A stretch of 64,000 bases of DNA from Pirellulales bacterium. GTDB lineage: Bacteria; Planctomycetota; Planctomycetia; Pirellulales; Thermoguttaceae. The DNA is taken from contig JAFGRD010000149.1 in NCBI GenBank assembly GCA_016935315.1, positions 62,001-126,000 on the forward strand, in the 5' to 3' direction. The notes beneath the pieces were generated by a model. That model ran no database searches. It saw only the letters and a list, made by a program, of their open reading frames with translations, and was not told where the DNA came from. The position numbers were made by a program, and so were the translations under genes. Of this stretch, positions 17,578-26,434 are shown one piece after another; the stretch's first letter is position 1; every line of letters starts with the position of its first letter.

Positions 17578-18450
17578 ATGCGCGACCAGGCCAACGATCT
17601 GCGGCAACTTGTCAAGGCGTGTGCCGTGGAAGAGCCACTTCGAGACGGAACTCAGCCAACGCTGGTCATGCTGACTGGGGCCAAGGGAGGTGTCGGCACA
17701 ACCACAATCGCCGTCAATCTGGCCATTGCCGCCGAGCGGAAGGGCCTGCGGACCGTGCTTGTCGATGCGGATGAAGACGGTGGAGACGTCGCCCTACTCT
17801 GTGGGCTGGAGGAACGCTACACCATCGCCGATGTGCTTTCGGGAAGGCGAACAGTCCGCGAGGTCCTGCAGCCCGGTCCCGGTGGTATCCGGGTGCTTTC
17901 GGGAATCTGGGGATTGGAACGGCTTTCCGACTTCACGCCTGCCGCCGGGAAACGTCTTCTCGATCAGTTGCAGGGAGCGGGCCAGGAAACCGACTTGGCC
18001 GTACTGGACGTGGGAGACAACCCCAGCCGCGTCGTCCAACCGTTCTGGCGGGCTGCGAGGCTGATCCTCGTGGTTACTCTACCCGACGTGCCGGCCGTAA
18101 TCGACGCCTACGCAACCGTCAAGAAGCTGGTCGTCAACGAGAAGGCGGAGCCGATCCGCTCGCTGATAAACCGATGTCCCGACGAAGGAATCGCAGAAAA
18201 CGCACACGGCCGCCTCGCCCAGGCCTGCCGGCGTTTTCTCGCTTTGGACCTCCCGATGGCCGAATACATCAGCGATGCGTCTCGGGCCGTTGCGGTGGAC
18301 CACCTGTTCGCGATGACCGCCCCCAAGTGCCGCGCGGCGCGGCACATTGACCGGCTGATCACCATGATTGCAGCCTCGCGTCCCAAGGCCGGGTCCCAAT
18401 CGACGTCGGCAGGACGAGTCCCGCCACGGCAGATGCGGATGACTGCATGA
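17578..18450 (+). CDS. flhG: MinD-like ATPase FlhG (FleN/YlxH), flagellar number regulator
   Basis: A 290-residue ParA/MinD-family ATPase. The start MRDQANDLRQLVK contains the DQAxxLR motif with which FlhG stimulates the FlhF GTPase, which fixes the start at 17578; an open frame reaches back to 17407 but runs through the 104-bp repeat. The deviant Walker A GAKGGVGTTT is at about residues 34-43 and VLVDADEDGGDVALLCGLEE follows. The FlhF-FlhG pair sets number and position of flagella; together with fliA downstream this order is typical of polar flagellates. The last ~30 residues are basic and not conserved. Confidence 0.9.
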   Translation: MRDQANDLRQLVKACAVEEPLRDGTQPTLVMLTGAKGGVGTTTIAVNLAIAAERKGLRTVLVDADEDGGDVALLCGLEERYTIADVLSGRRTVREVLQPGPGGIRVLSGIWGLERLSDFTPAAGKRLLDQLQGAGQETDLAVLDVGDNPSRVVQPFWRAARLILVVTLPDVPAVIDAYATVKKLVVNEKAEPIRSLINRCPDEGIAENAHGRLAQACRRFLALDLPMAEYISDASRAVAVDHLFAMTAPKCRAARHIDRLITMIAASRPKAGSQSTSAGRVPPRQMRMTA

Positions 18451-18712
18451 CGAGGGCCCCTCATCCCTACGAGAAACCACAAACAAAGGCCGGCCGGCCA
18501 CCTGCCGGCAAAACAGACGAGAGACCGCAAGCCCTGATGGGCAGTCCACACAACTGGCAAAACCGCGGAGGTCGCCAAATCCCGAATAAAGCGAAGAATC
18601 GACTCAATTCCGTGCGGCCACTGGCCGATACCACGTGAGTACTGTCGGCAGTCGACGGGCTGTTAAACTGGATTGGATAAGCGGAGTTTAATGGCTGCCG
18701 AGGGACGGACTC

Positions 18713-18979
18713 GTGACTCACATTTACGCCGGAATTCTCGGCCCCTTGGCATTCCTCACCTCGCTGGCGCGTGGCTTTGTCCACGGCGGCGGAGCTGAAT
18801 CGACGCTCTGGGCAGCTTGGTTCGGCCTACTGGCGTTCTCGGCGATCGGATACGTGATCGGCTGCATTGCCGAGAGGACGGTGGAGGAGTCGGTGCGAGG
18901 CCGCATAGCGGCCGAACTGGCGGCCGAACGAGAGGCCAAGGAAGCTGGGTCGGAGAATTCGGGCAAGTCTGCTCCCTGA
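18713..18979 (+). CDS. Small two-helix membrane protein of unknown function
   Basis: An 88-residue protein from a GTG start, with two hydrophobic segments (ILGPLAFLTSLARGFV and WAAWFGLLAFSAIGYVIGCI) and a charged, probably cytoplasmic, C-terminal helix (RIAAELAAEREAKEAG). It sits between flhG and fliA. No family was recognised with certainty. The position suggests a flagellar accessory role, but that is only context. The 262 nt before it contain no convincing gene. Confidence 0.6.
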   Translation: MTHIYAGILGPLAFLTSLARGFVHGGGAESTLWAAWFGLLAFSAIGYVIGCIAERTVEESVRGRIAAELAAEREAKEAGSENSGKSAP

Positions 18980-19122
18980 GCAGCGATGGCAGGCCAACCC
19001 GAACATATCGGTCGACACGGCCCTGACTCGGGCTTGGTCATCGGCGAGTGAGGACGCCTGGAAGGATTCCGCGAGAAGGATCTCACAAAACCGGTGTAGG
19101 AAGCACCATCACGGAGGATCGC

Positions 19123-19905
19123 ATGGCAACCACTGTCGCTCCGGAAGACGTTGAGCAACTCTGGATCGAATTCAAGAGGGACATGTCCAATCAGGAGTTG
19201 CGCAACCGGTTGGTCGAAATCTACTTGCCGCTGGTGAAATACAACGGTGAGCGGATTTGGGCAAGGCTGCCCGAGGGCGTCGAACTCGACGATTTGATCT
19301 CTGCCGGCGTTTTCGGCCTGATGGATGCCATCGACGCCTTCGATCTTTCGCGGGGAGTGAAATTCGAGACCTACTGTGTGCCGCGGATCCGCGGTGCGAT
19401 GCTCGACGAACTGCGGACCATGGATTGGGTCCCCCGGCTGGTCCGCTCCAAGGCCAGCAAGCTCAACGAGGCGCTGAAGAACCTCGAGGCCCGCCTGGGC
19501 CGCCAGCCGAGCGAGATCGAGCTGGCTGCCGAGCTGAACATCACCGTGCCCGAGTTGGAGAAGATGATCCTCGACGCCAACGCGGTGAACCTGATCAGCC
19601 TGAACAAAAAGTGGTACGAGACCGACAGCTACAAGGACGTGCGCGAGATCGACATTTTGGAGGATAAAAAGGGTGAAGACCCCACTAGGAGAATCCAGAA
19701 GAACGATCTGATGCGACTGGTCACCAAGGGCCTGAATCGCAACGAGCGGCTGATCATCATCCTCTACTACTATGAAGAGCTGACGATGAAGGAGATCGGC
19801 GCCACGCTGGATCTTTCCGAAAGCCGTGTCAGCCAGATGCACAGCTCGATTGTCCAGCGTCTGCAGAACCAGTTGCACCGCCGCCGGCCGGAGTTCGGCG
19901 GCTAG
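19123..19905 (+). CDS. fliA: Flagellar sigma factor FliA (sigma-28, WhiG-like)
   Basis: A 260-residue sigma factor with region 2 (about residues 20-105, LVEIYLPLVKYNGERIWARL and ELDDLISAGVFGLMDAIDAF), region 3 (about 110-170, WVPRLVRSKASKLNEALKNL) and region 4 (about 205-252, LNRNERLIIILYYYEELTMK then EIGATLDLSESRVSQMHSSI). This is the FliA/SigD/WhiG layout. It would transcribe late flagellar genes. The ATG at 19123 has CGGAGGA about 5 nt upstream. It is the last gene of the flagellar cluster in the window. No anti-sigma FlgM is visible nearby. Confidence 0.93.
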   Translation: MATTVAPEDVEQLWIEFKRDMSNQELRNRLVEIYLPLVKYNGERIWARLPEGVELDDLISAGVFGLMDAIDAFDLSRGVKFETYCVPRIRGAMLDELRTMDWVPRLVRSKASKLNEALKNLEARLGRQPSEIELAAELNITVPELEKMILDANAVNLISLNKKWYETDSYKDVREIDILEDKKGEDPTRRIQKNDLMRLVTKGLNRNERLIIILYYYEELTMKEIGATLDLSESRVSQMHSSIVQRLQNQLHRRRPEFGG

Positions 19906-20249
19906 CTCCCACGCCTTCCATGCGATCGATTGCGTCCGGTCCATGGCGTCAACCGGGCCCGTCTTCTTCGGGCATTCGCAAAGGCCGCCACCGCCTCGTG
20001 TTGGCTGGCAGGCGGCTGAACATGCCTCGGCAGAGCAGGCGGCCGAGCGTGCCTCGGAGGAGATTGCTCCGAATCCGCCGGCATGTCACGATAGGAGCGG
20101 TCATGGGAGGCCGTCCTGACTAAGAACTCGTAGAAGAGCAAGTTGGACATACATGAACGTGCAAGGACGCACAGCGGTCTTGCTCTTTTACGAGTCCCAA
20201 GGACCGTGACGCGAGTGAGTGATTCTCGGAAGTGGAGCCAAGGCGAAAT
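19906..20249. other. Intergenic region after fliA with a long hairpin
   Basis: This 344-nt gap has no convincing gene; short open frames in it lack family resemblance. Its notable content is the 17-bp hairpin at 20126-20195. No clear terminator follows fliA. Confidence 0.5.
20126..20195 (+). repeat. Inverted repeat, 17-bp arms
   Basis: The arms actcgtagaagagcaag (20126-20142) and cttgctcttttacgagt (20179-20195) are complementary with one position that becomes a G-U pair in RNA, so the RNA stem would be 17 bp unbroken. The 36-nt loop itself contains gtgc and gcac, which could pair. No T-run follows. It could be a processed RNA structure or the remains of a small mobile element; nothing in the sequence decides between these. 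Confidence 0.65.
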
Positions 20250-21419
20250 ATGTCCCGAGCCGGTCCCACCGAAAAACAGGCGGAAGCACGCCAAAATCAG
20301 GTGGCTCCGCGAAACCAGGTGTCCTACCAGAATCCGGTCACGCTCAACGGGCACCGCAACGGCGTCTACTGCGTGCGTTTTTCGCCCGACGGAAACGTCG
20401 TGGTGTCCGGCGCCGGCGACCACACTGTCCGACTGTGGCATTTGCCGGTCGTTGTTGACCAGGCACGGCAGCAGCAGAGACGTCAACTGCTCGCGGAATT
20501 GGACGACGATCGCTTCTCCGTCCGCGAGCACGCTTCGTGGGAGCTGGCGAGGCTCGGTCGCGAAGTCGAACCGATCCTCCGCAAAGCCATCGCAGAAGCG
20601 GCCTCTCTGGAAGTCCGCGCCAGGCTAAGGCGTCTCCTGACAGCCCTTCGCATGCCGGCCGAACAGCAGCACCGGGCCGAGGTCCGGTCTGTGGCTTTCT
20701 CGTCCGACGGGCGGTTTGTGGCGTCGGGAAGCAGGGACGAGACCATTAAGCTGTGGAATGCACGCACGAATCGGGCCATGGCGACCCTGGACGGACAATC
20801 CGGCACGATTTGGTCGGTGACCTTCTCGCCCGACGGTTCGACCCTGGCCTCGGGCGGCTTGGATAATTCGGTGAGACTGTGGAACGTGGCCGAGCCTCGG
20901 TTGCGGGCAACGCTTAAGGGGCATGAAGGCCCCGTGCATGGCGTGGCGTTTTCACCCGACGGAACGACGCTGGCCTCGGCGGGCAGTTTCGACCGAACGG
21001 TGAGATTGTGGAACGCGGCCACCGGTGTGCCGGAAGCCGTCTTGCGGGAACACGGCGACGCAGTCCTTTGCGTGGCCTTTTCACCCGACGGCAGGATGCT
21101 GGCCTCAGCCGGATATGGCGGCACGATCAGGCTTTGGGGCCTCGCGACCAGTCGGCCCGTGCTGATCCGTAGCTTCCAGGGCCATCAAGACACGATCCGG
21201 TGCGTGGCGTTTGCACCCAACGGCACAATGTTGGCAACGGGGGGTGATGACAACGCGTTGCGACTCTGGGAGATCGACGGCGGCCGACTCGTTGCGGTTC
21301 TGGCGGACCATGCGGGGGCAGTCACCTCCGTGAGCTTCTCCCCCGACGGCAGGGCTATCGCCACGGGCAGTCTCGACGACACCGTGAAAGTGCGGAGCGT
21401 GCCCGTCGGCCGCGGGTAA
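20250..21419 (+). CDS. WD40 repeat protein with a HEAT-like insert
   Basis: A 389-residue protein with seven WD40 blades, each with the FSPDGxxxxSGxxDxTVRLW-type signature. Blade 1 covers about residues 31-66 and blades 2-7 about 143-387, enough for one closed seven-bladed propeller. Between blades 1 and 2 is an alpha-helical segment (about 75-133, LLAELDDDRFSVREHASWEL and so on) of the HEAT-like kind often attached to planctomycete WD40 proteins. No signal peptide or membrane helix is visible, so it is probably cytoplasmic. The ATG at 20250 has AAGGCG upstream; a GTG at 20232 is an alternative. Function unknown, probably a protein-binding scaffold. Confidence 0.85.
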   Translation: MSRAGPTEKQAEARQNQVAPRNQVSYQNPVTLNGHRNGVYCVRFSPDGNVVVSGAGDHTVRLWHLPVVVDQARQQQRRQLLAELDDDRFSVREHASWELARLGREVEPILRKAIAEAASLEVRARLRRLLTALRMPAEQQHRAEVRSVAFSSDGRFVASGSRDETIKLWNARTNRAMATLDGQSGTIWSVTFSPDGSTLASGGLDNSVRLWNVAEPRLRATLKGHEGPVHGVAFSPDGTTLASAGSFDRTVRLWNAATGVPEAVLREHGDAVLCVAFSPDGRMLASAGYGGTIRLWGLATSRPVLIRSFQGHQDTIRCVAFAPNGTMLATGGDDNALRLWEIDGGRLVAVLADHAGAVTSVSFSPDGRAIATGSLDDTVKVRSVPVGRG

Positions 21420-21471
21420 ATGGCGGGTGGTTGAGGACTCGCTGCTCCCACTGACCCCGGCCCACAGCCGG

Positions 21472-22215
21472 CTACAGAATCAGGAAGAAGTAGCCCGCCA
21501 GAGCGACCGTCAACATCAAGAGGACCACAATCACGGCGATCACCCGAGAATCGATCTGTTCGGCGGGGCTTTCGACAGAACCGACCTCGAAACCGTCCTC
21601 GAACTCGTGGCCGCACCATTCACAGACGCGAGGGTACTCGGGCGCAAAGGGCTCGTCGCAGGTTGGACACATGAGCATGGCGTGGAGCGGGTCCGCCTCG
21701 TGCTCGTCGGGAGAGGGCTCGGCATCAGCAGTTGCGGCCGTCTCGGCGCCGGGTGTACAGCCGTCCGGCCCGCATCCGCACGAGGCCCCGGCCGCCGCGA
21801 AGTCGGCGTCGGGGACCCAAACGAAACCCATGTCGACCGGCGCGAAATTCGTGCCGGCCGTGCCGCAGATAGGACACTTGGTCAACCGTCTCGCCTGGCA
21901 TTCGGGGCATTCCGGCCACGGTCTGCTCGCGGCGGGGGCTACTTCTGCCTCCGGTTGCTCCACGCGACCCTCGGCCGCCGCGGCCGCCCCCCGGCGGTCG
22001 TGTTTCATGGCGATCTGCCGAGCCTGCGGGGCGTCGTCTTCGCTGACCACGACCCGGGCCAGCGTAGGCCAGCCCACGATATCGACACCGGATCCCTGCT
22101 CCAGCAGATCGTTGACGACCACTGCGCGGATCCCCGCCTCAGTCAATAGATTGCGGAGCATGTGGGCGTCCTGCGAGGTGCGGGCCGCGTAGATCACCAT
22201 CTGCCGGTCGGACAT
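21472..22215 (-). CDS. DUF2007-like protein with zinc ribbons and a C-terminal membrane helix
   Basis: A 247-residue protein. Residues 1-70 (VIYAARTSQDAHMLRNLLTE to RVVVSEDDAPQARQIAM) resemble the DUF2007 putative signal-transducing domain. Then come two Cys clusters: CPECQARRLTKCPICG (about 102-117) and CPTCDEPFAPEYPRVCEWCG (about 184-203), each able to bind one zinc ion, with a CGCGPDGC stretch between. The C terminus is one membrane helix (VIAVIVVLLMLTVALAGYFF), giving a tail-anchored layout with the other domains in the cytoplasm. It converges with the WD40 gene with a 52-nt gap. Biological role unknown. Confidence 0.75.
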   Translation of the reverse strand: MSDRQMVIYAARTSQDAHMLRNLLTEAGIRAVVVNDLLEQGSGVDIVGWPTLARVVVSEDDAPQARQIAMKHDRRGAAAAAEGRVEQPEAEVAPAASRPWPECPECQARRLTKCPICGTAGTNFAPVDMGFVWVPDADFAAAGASCGCGPDGCTPGAETAATADAEPSPDEHEADPLHAMLMCPTCDEPFAPEYPRVCEWCGHEFEDGFEVGSVESPAEQIDSRVIAVIVVLLMLTVALAGYFFLIL

Positions 22216-22330
22216 GGGGCCATTCCTTTCGGCGTCGAACGTGCAACGGGGAGTAGTACCGAGTGAGCCATCATCACAATCCTATCGTACCGGCGGCCTT
22301 CGAGTCCGCCTGTACGAGAAGAAAGTCTGT

Positions 22331-22750
22331 CTAGTCATCCAACCTCAACTGGCGTCGCTGCTTCTTCTGCGATTGTTGGCGCTTCTGTTCGAGCCGGCGC
22401 CGGGCAGCAGCTCGCGTAGGGCGCGTGGGTTTGCGGACTTTCGGCGCCATGGCCGCCTCGGCCAGCAGCGCGCGGAGCTTTTCCAGGCAGTCGGCCACGT
22501 TGCGGCCCGCGTCGCGAAATCGCTGGCTGGCGATCAGCAGATCACCCTCGGCCGTGATCCGGCGATGCGCTTTGGCCAGCAGCCGTTGCCGGACTGCCTC
22601 GGGCAGGCTGTGGCTCTTGGCCACGGGCCACCGCAGCAGGGCCTTCGTGTTGACCTTGTTGACGTTCTGTCCCCCCGGCCCGGAACTGCGGGCAAACGTG
22701 AACTGGAATTCCCGCAGGGGGATCTTCAACCGGCTGTCGACGACGAGCAT
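22331..22750 (-). CDS. arfB: ArfB/YaeJ-type peptidyl-tRNA hydrolase
   Basis: A 139-residue class I release-factor-like protein without the codon-recognition domain. The catalytic motif is SSGPGGQNVNKVNTK with Gly26-Gly27-Gln28, and the C terminus is a long basic tail (ARRRLEQKRQQSQKKQRRQL) that in ArfB enters the empty mRNA channel. It hydrolyses peptidyl-tRNA on stalled ribosomes. The frame is open further upstream to 23005, but that part overlaps the next gene and is not conserved; the ATG at 22750 gives the standard N terminus (VVDSRLKIPLREFQF). It lies 74 nt after the isomerase-like gene on the same strand. Confidence 0.9.
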   Translation of the reverse strand: MLVVDSRLKIPLREFQFTFARSSGPGGQNVNKVNTKALLRWPVAKSHSLPEAVRQRLLAKAHRRITAEGDLLIASQRFRDAGRNVADCLEKLRALLAEAAMAPKVRKPTRPTRAAARRRLEQKRQQSQKKQRRQLRLDD

Positions 22751-22824
22751 GTCTACGCGAGCTCCGAAGTCTGGGCTGCAAGCGGGGACTACAGGGCCAT
22801 TACAGGAGCGATGCAAGAACGATT

Positions 22825-23637
22825 TCAGTGTCCGTTGCCGACCAATTCGTCGAATACTTGCTTGGCGTGTTCCAGCAGGGAATGGTAGGCGCACGCCTCG
22901 ATTTCTTCGCCGAGCAACTCGACGTCGTAGTATCCGTCGTAACCGGCGTCCTTCAGCGCAGCGACAATCTCGGCCAGGGGAACGTTGCCTTCGCCCAAGC
23001 GACACCGGTTCTGCTCACCTTGCGGTGGCTGACGCGCATCGCCCAGTTGGACAATGGCCACGTGCGGGGCAATCTTGGCGATGCGGTCGACGAGCCCCGC
23101 GTCCTGGCCCAAGTGGTACGTGTCCAGAACCATCTTGACCTGCGAACTGCCGACCGCTTCCAGCAACGCCAGCACGTCGTCGATGCCGGTCAGGAAAGTC
23201 CATTCGGCCGCGCAGCCGGCGTGCATGGGTTCGATCGCCAGCGACACGCCCAACTCGGCGGCGCGCGGGATCAATTCGGTCAGAGCACTCTGAATGAGAC
23301 GCCGGGCATGGTTGAAGGTATGTCCGGCGCGGGCGCCGCTGTACACCACCAACGTGTCGGTTCCAAGATCGGCGGCGGTCCGCAGAGCCACCTTGGCGTC
23401 GTCCACGCTTTCGCGATAACTGCGACCGTCGCTGCCGGTGAAGCCGCCCGCCCAGAGAAGGTGGGAGACTCTCAGCCCGTGTTCCGCGAGCAACGCGCCC
23501 GCCTTGGGTTGCCCACAGTCCGAGAGCTTCTGCCGCCAGACGCCCAGGGCAGGGATTCCCGCGGCGGCGTAGCCGGCCACGTCTTCCTCGAACGACCATC
23601 GAAAGGTGGTCGTCTCGTTCATCGACAACTCAGCCAT
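22825..23637 (-). CDS. Sugar phosphate isomerase/epimerase family TIM barrel
   Basis: A 270-residue protein of the xylose-isomerase-like AP endonuclease-2 superfamily. Probable metal ligands are visible in order: Glu in VSLAIEPMH, Asp and His in VKMVLDTYHLGQD, His in APHVAIVQLGD and Glu in YDGYYDVELLGEEIE. These proteins isomerise or epimerise sugars or inositol derivatives; the substrate cannot be told. No signal peptide is present, so it is cytoplasmic. The chosen ATG at 23637 has AAGGAG about 10 nt upstream; a start at 23709 would add 24 residues without similarity. Confidence 0.82.
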   Translation of the reverse strand: MAELSMNETTTFRWSFEEDVAGYAAAGIPALGVWRQKLSDCGQPKAGALLAEHGLRVSHLLWAGGFTGSDGRSYRESVDDAKVALRTAADLGTDTLVVYSGARAGHTFNHARRLIQSALTELIPRAAELGVSLAIEPMHAGCAAEWTFLTGIDDVLALLEAVGSSQVKMVLDTYHLGQDAGLVDRIAKIAPHVAIVQLGDARQPPQGEQNRCRLGEGNVPLAEIVAALKDAGYDGYYDVELLGEEIEACAYHSLLEHAKQVFDELVGNGH

Positions 23638-23834
23638 CCGAGCCCGCTCCTTCGTGGTTCGCCGGCCGTCCCGCTTCACCCGGGGGAACGCACCGAGAGT
23701 CCAAGTCATCCGTCCACGGCCGCAGTATGCAGGATTAACACGTTTCTGTAAAGACGAACCGCGAACCGGGGGGGAGACCAGATCGTAACAGTGGTATTGA
23801 CCGATCTCTCACCCGCGGGGAAACTACTGGCCCC

Positions 23835-25019
23835 ATGCGCATACTCACTCGATATGTCCTGGTCGAATTGGCCAAAGTGTTCCTGGTTGCCCTCGGCGCC
23901 CTGACCTTGATGATGATCCTGGTGGGCGTGGTTCGCGAGGCGACGATGCAGAACGTGCCGCTGAGCCAGATCCTGCGACTGATCCCCTACATTCTCCCCG
24001 ACGCCTTGCGGATCGCCATCCCGGTTACCCTGCTGCTGGCCGTCACCAGCATGTACGGACGCATGTCCGGATCCAACGAGGTCGTGGCCGCCAAGGCGCT
24101 GGGGATCTCGCCGATGAACTTGCTCTGGCCTTCGCTGGTTGCGGCCTTTCTGCTGAGCCTGATTACGGTTTGGCTCAACGATATCGCCGTTTCCTGGGGC
24201 CGCAACGGGGCGCGACGCGTGGTGGTCGAGGCCGTCGAGGAGATTGCCTACAGTAGGCTGAGGGCGCAGAAGAGCTACAGTTCACCCGATTTCGCGATCA
24301 ACGTCAAACGCGTGGACGGCCAGAAGCTCATTAGCCCGACGATTACCATCCAGGCCCGGGAAAACTCTCCGGCCGTCACTGTGATGGCAGAAGAGGCCGA
24401 ATTGCAGACGGACCGGGCAGCCGGCGTGCTGAAAGTCACTCTTTGGAACGGAACCGCCGACATCGAAGGCATCACCGTTGAATTCCCCGATCAGTACGAG
24501 CAGGTGATCCCACTTCGGAGAGCGAGCCGGGCCAAGAACCTCTCGGAGTTGCCCTCGTGGATGGCACTGCGAGAGATCTACCAGGAGGTTGGGCAACAGG
24601 AAGAGATCATCAAGACACTCGAGCAAGAGCAGGCGGCATGGGCAAGCGTCCAAATGCTTTCCGGCGACTTTGACGCCCTTGCCAGCGAACAATGGGACCA
24701 CCGGCACCGCGAACTCGGATTCGCCCGCTCTCGGCTGTACCGGCTGCAGACCGAGCCCCACCGCCGATGGTCGGCCGGGTTCAGTTGTCTCTGTTTCGTC
24801 TGGGTCGGGGCACCCATGGCCATCCGACGTGGCAGAAGCGATTTCCTGACAAGCTTCTTTCTATGCTTCCTGCCCATCCTGGTCGTATACTACCCCCTCC
24901 TTATGTATGGTATCGATGGATCCAAGAGCGGAACGATCCCCCCCCAGGCGGTGTGGTTCGGCAACTTGCTGCTGGCAGGTTGGGGGGCATGGCTGCTGCG
25001 AAAGGTCGTCCGCTACTGA
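23835..25019 (+). CDS. LptF/LptG (YjgP/YjgQ) family permease
   Basis: A 394-residue protein with the family plan: three N-terminal membrane helices (about residues 10-30, 55-75 and 100-120), a periplasmic beta-jellyroll (about 140-240), a helical segment rich in Gln/Glu, and three C-terminal helices (about 310-390). The N-terminal MRILTRYVLVELAKVFLVAL and the GSNEVVAAKALGISPMNLL coupling region are typical. LptF and LptG form the inner-membrane channel that, with LptB, lifts lipopolysaccharide onto the LptA/C bridge. Only one permease is here; its partner and LptB must be elsewhere. Which of LptF or LptG it is cannot be decided. Confidence 0.85.
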   Translation: MRILTRYVLVELAKVFLVALGALTLMMILVGVVREATMQNVPLSQILRLIPYILPDALRIAIPVTLLLAVTSMYGRMSGSNEVVAAKALGISPMNLLWPSLVAAFLLSLITVWLNDIAVSWGRNGARRVVVEAVEEIAYSRLRAQKSYSSPDFAINVKRVDGQKLISPTITIQARENSPAVTVMAEEAELQTDRAAGVLKVTLWNGTADIEGITVEFPDQYEQVIPLRRASRAKNLSELPSWMALREIYQEVGQQEEIIKTLEQEQAAWASVQMLSGDFDALASEQWDHRHRELGFARSRLYRLQTEPHRRWSAGFSCLCFVWVGAPMAIRRGRSDFLTSFFLCFLPILVVYYPLLMYGIDGSKSGTIPPQAVWFGNLLLAGWGAWLLRKVVRY

Positions 25020-25059
25020 CCACATGCCGGAGCGTGGAACACGACCGCTTCGAACTGGC

Positions 25060-26061
25060 TCATTTTTCGGCGGTGCCCGCTTCAACCAGCGGCTCGTGGT
25101 CCTGGGATCCGTCCGCGGGTGGCTTCTCTGGGGGCAACTGCTCCTGTTGGCTCGGCTGCTTCTGAGGAGACTTCAGATTCCATGCCGTGAGCCAGCGGGT
25201 GTGGACCGGTACCAGCCCGAAGTCGTCGCGGAGCCGTTTGAGCAGATCGGGCATGTGTCCGGCCCCGTAGAAGATGGCGAGATTCTGTTTCCCCACGGCT
25301 ATCTGCTTCCGCAGCGCCGCAATCGCCACTTTGTTTCGTTCGCTGATCATCGTCGATCCATCTGGACCGTCCAACGCCAGGAGCATTCCGTCCATGTCTT
25401 CGAACTGCTCGGCCATGACTCGCTTCAGCGCCAGGGCCCGGTTCTTGTCGAACAGGGCCACGAGGAGCTGACCGTCAGCCGATTTGCCGCCCGAGCGGCT
25501 CTGCTGGGCAAGGGCGTATCCAAACATCCGGAAGAACATGCTGAAAACACTCTCGCCGCGGCGACGCATCGAGTCCGTGAACTGATCGGGCGACATGTCG
25601 GCATGCACCATGTTCTCTCGGGTATAGTCGATTTCTTCCAGCTGAAACTGCAGTTCCAGCACGTTCTTCATGCCGTGTTGCAGCAAAGATACGGGGCTCC
25701 CACCGGAGTGTGCGCCGCCTCTGGGAACTCGTGTCCCTTGCGGAGCCACCAGTTCATAGAGGACCGCGTCGTGCTTGGCGAACTCGCGGTTCAGCGTCTG
25801 GTAGTAGCTCCTCTCTGCCACGTGGACCGCAGCCACCAGGTCGACGGTCAGCCCCTTCTTGCCGTCCTCGGCCGACGTGCAGCGCACGATGGCCGCCTGA
25901 AGCGCCACCGGTCGCTGATCGTCGCCCCGCACTAATCGCAGAAAGCGGTTCTCCTTCTCGGTTCCGTTCGATCGGGTTTCACCCGCACGCGCAGCAGCGG
26001 CAAACGCGGTCAGCACCGCCGCACAAAGGATGACGGTACGTGCAGTCAAGTAGCGTTGCAT
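25060..26061 (-). CDS. Secreted TraB/GumN-like protein
   Basis: A 333-residue protein with a signal peptide (VILCAAVLTAFAAAARAG). Two short motifs fit the TraB/GumN (Tiki-related) fold: VDLVAAVHVAERSYYQTLNR near residue 75 and FYGAGHMPDLLKRLRDDFGL near residue 275, whose Gly-His pairs form the metal site in this superfamily. The C terminus is a Gln/Pro/Glu-rich tail. Tiki-type members are metallopeptidases, but activity in bacterial members is generally unproven. It converges with the LptF/G gene (40-nt gap) and its promoter must lie in the long gene-free region to the right. Confidence 0.6.
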   Translation of the reverse strand: MQRYLTARTVILCAAVLTAFAAAARAGETRSNGTEKENRFLRLVRGDDQRPVALQAAIVRCTSAEDGKKGLTVDLVAAVHVAERSYYQTLNREFAKHDAVLYELVAPQGTRVPRGGAHSGGSPVSLLQHGMKNVLELQFQLEEIDYTRENMVHADMSPDQFTDSMRRRGESVFSMFFRMFGYALAQQSRSGGKSADGQLLVALFDKNRALALKRVMAEQFEDMDGMLLALDGPDGSTMISERNKVAIAALRKQIAVGKQNLAIFYGAGHMPDLLKRLRDDFGLVPVHTRWLTAWNLKSPQKQPSQQEQLPPEKPPADGSQDHEPLVEAGTAEK

Positions 26062-26342
26062 TGAATCGTCTGCCTCCGTTTCTGAAGACGGCCCAGGGCC
26101 GTTGATCGGGTCGTCGGTTTGCGGGGGTCTAGTCGCCTCGCGGAAAAGCCAACCTAAGTATACGTTTCGTGAAGTCGCTGGGAAACGAGTGCGAACTGCT
26201 CTGCATTCGCTGGTGGGCGCTTCGGGGGCAACCTCAATAACCCATCATTCTGCCCAAATCGTCGCGGACGCAAGCTGTGGCAGTCGGCTTGGCTAATTAG
26301 TTTGGGGGTGGCGATTCTAGCTATCGGCAGCGCGAGGACCGT

Positions 26343-26380
26343 GTAAACCACGTGGTGTCGCCTCGCGAAACGTGGTTTAC
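26343..26380. repeat. Perfect 11-bp inverted repeat
   Basis: gtaaaccacgt (26343-26353) and acgtggtttac (26370-26380) are exact complements with a 16-nt loop. It lies about 280 nt upstream of the TraB/GumN-like gene and about 90 nt upstream of the candidate small RNA. It may be an operator or an RNA hairpin; no T-run follows on either strand. Confidence 0.6.
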
Positions 26381-26434
26381 CGCAAAGCTCACCCGGTTTG
26401 TGGCAAATCAAGGGCAATTCTTAAGGAATCGGGC

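Noticed and set aside
18447-18638. A 63-codon frame starting at the flhG stop (ATGA)
   Set aside because: Despite the overlap, the sequence is Lys/Pro/Arg-rich with no resemblance to a family and no ribosome site. It is more likely chance.
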